Assembly: GCA_030622295.1 (NCBI GenBank)
Contig: JAUXGI010000034.1
Coordinates: 1 to 8,129, forward strand
Source: Planctomycetota bacterium
GTDB lineage: Bacteria > Planctomycetota > B129-G9
Direction of reading: 5' to 3'
DNA length: 8,129 nt
A program made the position numbers and the translations under genes. Positions 6,489 to 8,129 of this stretch are shown one piece after another (positions within the stretch are counted from its first letter, which is position 1; each line of letters begins with the position of its first letter). The notes beneath the pieces are model-generated. The model was not told the DNA's origin. It worked only from the letters and a program-made list of their open reading frames with translations, and made no database searches.

Positions 6489-6581
6489 TTACGCCCGGCG
6501 ATGATACACGGATATGAAATCTGATAGGCGAGTTGGAATCCCCGGAACGCTCAATGTCCCGAAGGACCGCGTGACGTGCAT
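6489..6581 (-). CDS. Possible 30-residue small ORF in the pilM leader
   Basis: ATG at 6581 to TAA at 6489 encodes 30 residues (starts MHVTRSFGTLSV, ends YHRRA). AAGGAG at 6593-6598 sits 11 bases upstream, rather far but among the better Shine-Dalgarno matches in the window. The peptide is basic and has no membrane segment or motif I recognise. It precedes pilM by about 120 bases and the hairpin at 6451-6479 lies just after its stop, so it could be a leader peptide. It could equally be chance: with so few codons there is no composition evidence. Confidence 0.22.
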   Translation of the reverse strand: MHVTRSFGTLSVPGIPTRLSDFISVYHRRA

Positions 6582-6764
6582 AGGCTGATTTGCTCCTTCT
6601 ACCGACACGTTATCGGAAGAAGCGTCCGGAAATCTTAGCGAATTTTCCGCTTTTCAAAAAACCTCCGACACAGATAAAGAAAATAGAACAGGGACTTGTA
6701 ACGGGCCGCATCTGAGGGTACCCTTTTCTCCGTCCCCTTGTCCCTTTGAACGTCAGGCGCTGAT
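6582..6764. promoter_or_regulatory. Divergent promoter region between pilM and cinA
   Basis: This AT-richer stretch, notably 6631-6690, is where both divergent transcripts should start. The best plus-strand sigma70-like match is TTTTCA (6651-6656), a 16-base spacer and GATAAA (6673-6678), which would give cinA a leader of roughly 80 bases. Both boxes are only 4 of 6 to consensus. A minus-strand TTGAAA (6652-6657) and TAAGAT (6632-6637) overlap it, but their 14-base spacing is too short for a normal sigma70 promoter. I saw no TGGCAC-N5-TTGC sigma54 site of the kind often found at pilin genes. Confidence 0.25.
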
Positions 6765-8060
6765 ATGATGGAACCGAGAATCGAGATACTTTCAACGGGC
6801 GCGGAATTGCTGGACGGCCGCACGGCCGACACGAACGCCGCAGAGATTGCCGCGGCGCTGGGCGGAATCGGCCTGCGCGTCGCATCCACCCACGCCGGCG
6901 GCGACGACGTTGACGAAATCCACGCCCTCCTGCGCGACATCCTCCGGCGCTCCAGCCTGTGTGTCTGCACGGGAGGACTCGGGCCAACCCGCGACGACCT
7001 CACCCGCGAGGCAGTCGCCCGCGTCTGCGGCAGACCCCTGAAACTCGACGAGGCATCTCTCCGGAACATCCGCGACAGGTTCGCGAAATACAACCGGCCC
7101 ATGCCCGAAAGCAATAACAGGCAGGCGATGTTTCCGGGGGGCGCGGAAATCCTTCCCACCCGCGTCGGCACGGCGCCGGGCTTCGCGGTAGACTCCGACG
7201 AATCGCTCATCGTCTGCATGCCGGGGGTGCCGCGAGAGATGCGACACATGCTCCGCGAGAGCGTCCTGCCCCTCCTGCGGAAACGCTTCCCGACGTCCCG
7301 CTGCATCCGCGGGAAAGTCCTGCGGCTGTTCGGCATCTCGGAGTCGTCGCTCGCGGACACGCTCGGCGAGATAATGAATCCCGGGCGGGACCCGTCCGTC
7401 GGCACCGCCGCTTCGCACGGCGTCATTTCCATAATAATCCGCTCGCACGGCAAGGATGCTGAACGGGTGGAGCGCGCTCTGGCCGAAACGGAGACCCGCA
7501 TCCGGGCACTGGTCGGGAAGCATGTCTTCGGCGAAGGTGAAATGAATCTGGAAGAGGCGGTCGCACAACTGCTGGAAGAACACGACATGACGATAGCCAC
7601 GGCGGAGTCGTGCACCGGAGGCATGGTCGGCGCCCTGCTGACGAACGTGCCGGGCATTTCGCGCTTTTACCCGGGAGGAGTGGTCTGCTACGGCGATGAG
7701 GCCAAGATGGAACTCCTGGGTGTGCCGCGGGAGACGCTCCAATCGAAAGGGGCCGTCAGCGACGAGGTCGCGCGCGCGCTGGCCGAAGGCGTCAGAAAGA
7801 GGTTTCGCAGCGACATCGGCGTCGGGGTGACGGGCATCGCGGGTCCCGCAGGGGGGACGCGGGATAAACCCGTGGGACTGGTCTACATAGCCGTCGCGGA
7901 CGGGCAGGGCACAGAGTCGCGCGAGTTCCGTTTCAGCGGCGAGCGCCGGGCCATCAGGCTGCGCGCCGCACTGACCGCCCTGAACATGACACGAGCGAGG
8001 GGGTCAGACGCTGAGGAGGAGCGAAGCGACGGGAAGGGTCTGACTCCCCGGTTCAAGTAG
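6765..8060 (+). CDS. cinA: CinA-family protein, nicotinamide-nucleotide amidase with N-terminal MoCF-like domain
   Basis: Two-domain CinA. The N-terminal half (about 1-170) is a MoCF/COG1058-type domain with ILSTGAELLDGRTADTN (8-24) and TGGLGPTRDDLT (69-80); in characterised homologues it hydrolyses ADP-ribose or related nucleotides. The C-terminal half (about 265-410) is the PncC amidase that deamidates NMN to nicotinate mononucleotide in NAD salvage. Visible motifs are AESCTGG with the catalytic Ser at 282, a YGDEAK segment, and GVTGIAGPAGGT (354-365) followed by KPVGLVYIA. At 431 residues it is slightly longer than the usual 410-420. The surplus is a tail, about 412-431, encoded by a palindromic repeat rather than by family sequence. 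The start has ATGATG and only a weak AGG seven bases upstream; either ATG is possible. It faces away from the pil genes, and no functional link to them is apparent. Confidence 0.95.
   Translation: MMEPRIEILSTGAELLDGRTADTNAAEIAAALGGIGLRVASTHAGGDDVDEIHALLRDILRRSSLCVCTGGLGPTRDDLTREAVARVCGRPLKLDEASLRNIRDRFAKYNRPMPESNNRQAMFPGGAEILPTRVGTAPGFAVDSDESLIVCMPGVPREMRHMLRESVLPLLRKRFPTSRCIRGKVLRLFGISESSLADTLGEIMNPGRDPSVGTAASHGVISIIIRSHGKDAERVERALAETETRIRALVGKHVFGEGEMNLEEAVAQLLEEHDMTIATAESCTGGMVGALLTNVPGISRFYPGGVVCYGDEAKMELLGVPRETLQSKGAVSDEVARALAEGVRKRFRSDIGVGVTGIAGPAGGTRDKPVGLVYIAVADGQGTESREFRFSGERRAIRLRAALTALNMTRARGSDAEEERSDGKGLTPRFK
7999..8048. repeat. REP-like palindromic element at the 3' end of cinA
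   Basis: Arms 7999-8009 and 8038-8048 form an 11-bp stem (core GTCAGAC/GTCTGAC, one G-T wobble) around a 28-base middle that holds a small GC-GAA-GC hairpin (8021-8027). The middle, GCTGAGGAGGAGCGAAGCGAC (with one inserted base or so), resembles dispersed palindromic repeats I recall as common between genes in many uncultured-bacterium genomes. It lies inside the reading frame and supplies the last residues of CinA. No T-run follows, so it is not a clear terminator. Confidence 0.5.
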
Positions 8061-8106
8061 AACATGTGTTTGCTCATAGTGTTAGACGATATTCGGATAG
8101 GCTCTA

Positions 8107-8124
8107 AAGGGGTCTGCCCCCCGG
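8107..8124. repeat. Second half-copy of the REP-like arm
   Basis: AAGGGGTCTGCCCCCCGG closely matches AAGGGTCTGACTCCCCGG at 8034-8051, in the same orientation and about 73 bases further on. It is also a short palindrome by itself (GGGG-TCTG-CCCC). It suggests a cluster of related repeat units that continues past the window edge. Nothing coding is seen in 8061-8129. Confidence 0.4.
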
Positions 8125-8129
8125 TCGCA

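Noticed and set aside
6632..6657. A minus-strand sigma70 promoter TTGAAA/TAAGAT for pilM
   Set aside because: The two boxes are separated by only 14 bases, outside the normal 16-18 range.
6635..7657. A 340-codon open frame on the minus strand opposite cinA
   Set aside because: It is Ser/Arg/Pro-rich as expected of a shadow frame, and the plus strand carries unmistakable CinA motifs.
1..8129. CRISPR array, insertion sequence or prophage genes
   Set aside because: No regularly spaced direct repeats, no transposase or integrase motifs and no phage-like genes were found; the only repeats are the short palindromes near the right edge.

Overview
The window (about 8.1 kb, high GC) carries a minus-strand type IV pilus (T4P) alignment-complex cluster, pilM-pilN-pilO/P-pilQ, and a divergently transcribed plus-strand cinA. 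An outer-membrane secretin with a signal peptide implies a diderm bacterium. The high GC, the atypical PilO/P and the secretin with a long acidic tail do not look proteobacterial. A member of the PVC/Planctomycetota or a related uncultured diderm phylum is my best guess, but the sequence does not prove it.

Layout from left to right. Positions 1-267 hold no gene. They contain two tandem hairpins that read as intrinsic terminators on the minus strand (downstream of pilQ), one GC-rich hairpin that reads as a terminator on the plus strand, and a stem-loop just after the pilQ stop. PilQ (268-2754, minus) is followed by a 222-base gap, then an unusually long PilO-like protein with a PilP-like C-terminal half (2977-4521, minus, GTG start), a 111-base gap, PilN (4633-5325, minus) and PilM (5322-6365, minus). 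PilM and PilN overlap by four bases (ATGA). A 399-base divergent region separates pilM from cinA (6765-8060, plus). It contains a leader hairpin and a possible 30-codon ORF with a good Shine-Dalgarno. The last 12 or so codons of cinA and the sequence after it contain palindromic, REP-like DNA.

How the genes work together: PilM (cytoplasmic actin-like protein) binds the PilN N-terminus. PilN and PilO are bitopic inner-membrane proteins that form periplasmic coiled-coil heterodimers. PilP normally bridges PilNO to the PilQ secretin. Here no separate pilP is seen. The C-terminal half of the PilO-like protein, with an RRDPF motif and a beta-rich terminal domain, is the obvious candidate for that job, so the bridge would be covalently built into PilO. 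Pilins, motor ATPases (PilB/PilT) and the PilC platform are not in this window. CinA is a separate NAD-salvage housekeeping gene and has no evident functional tie to the pilus genes.
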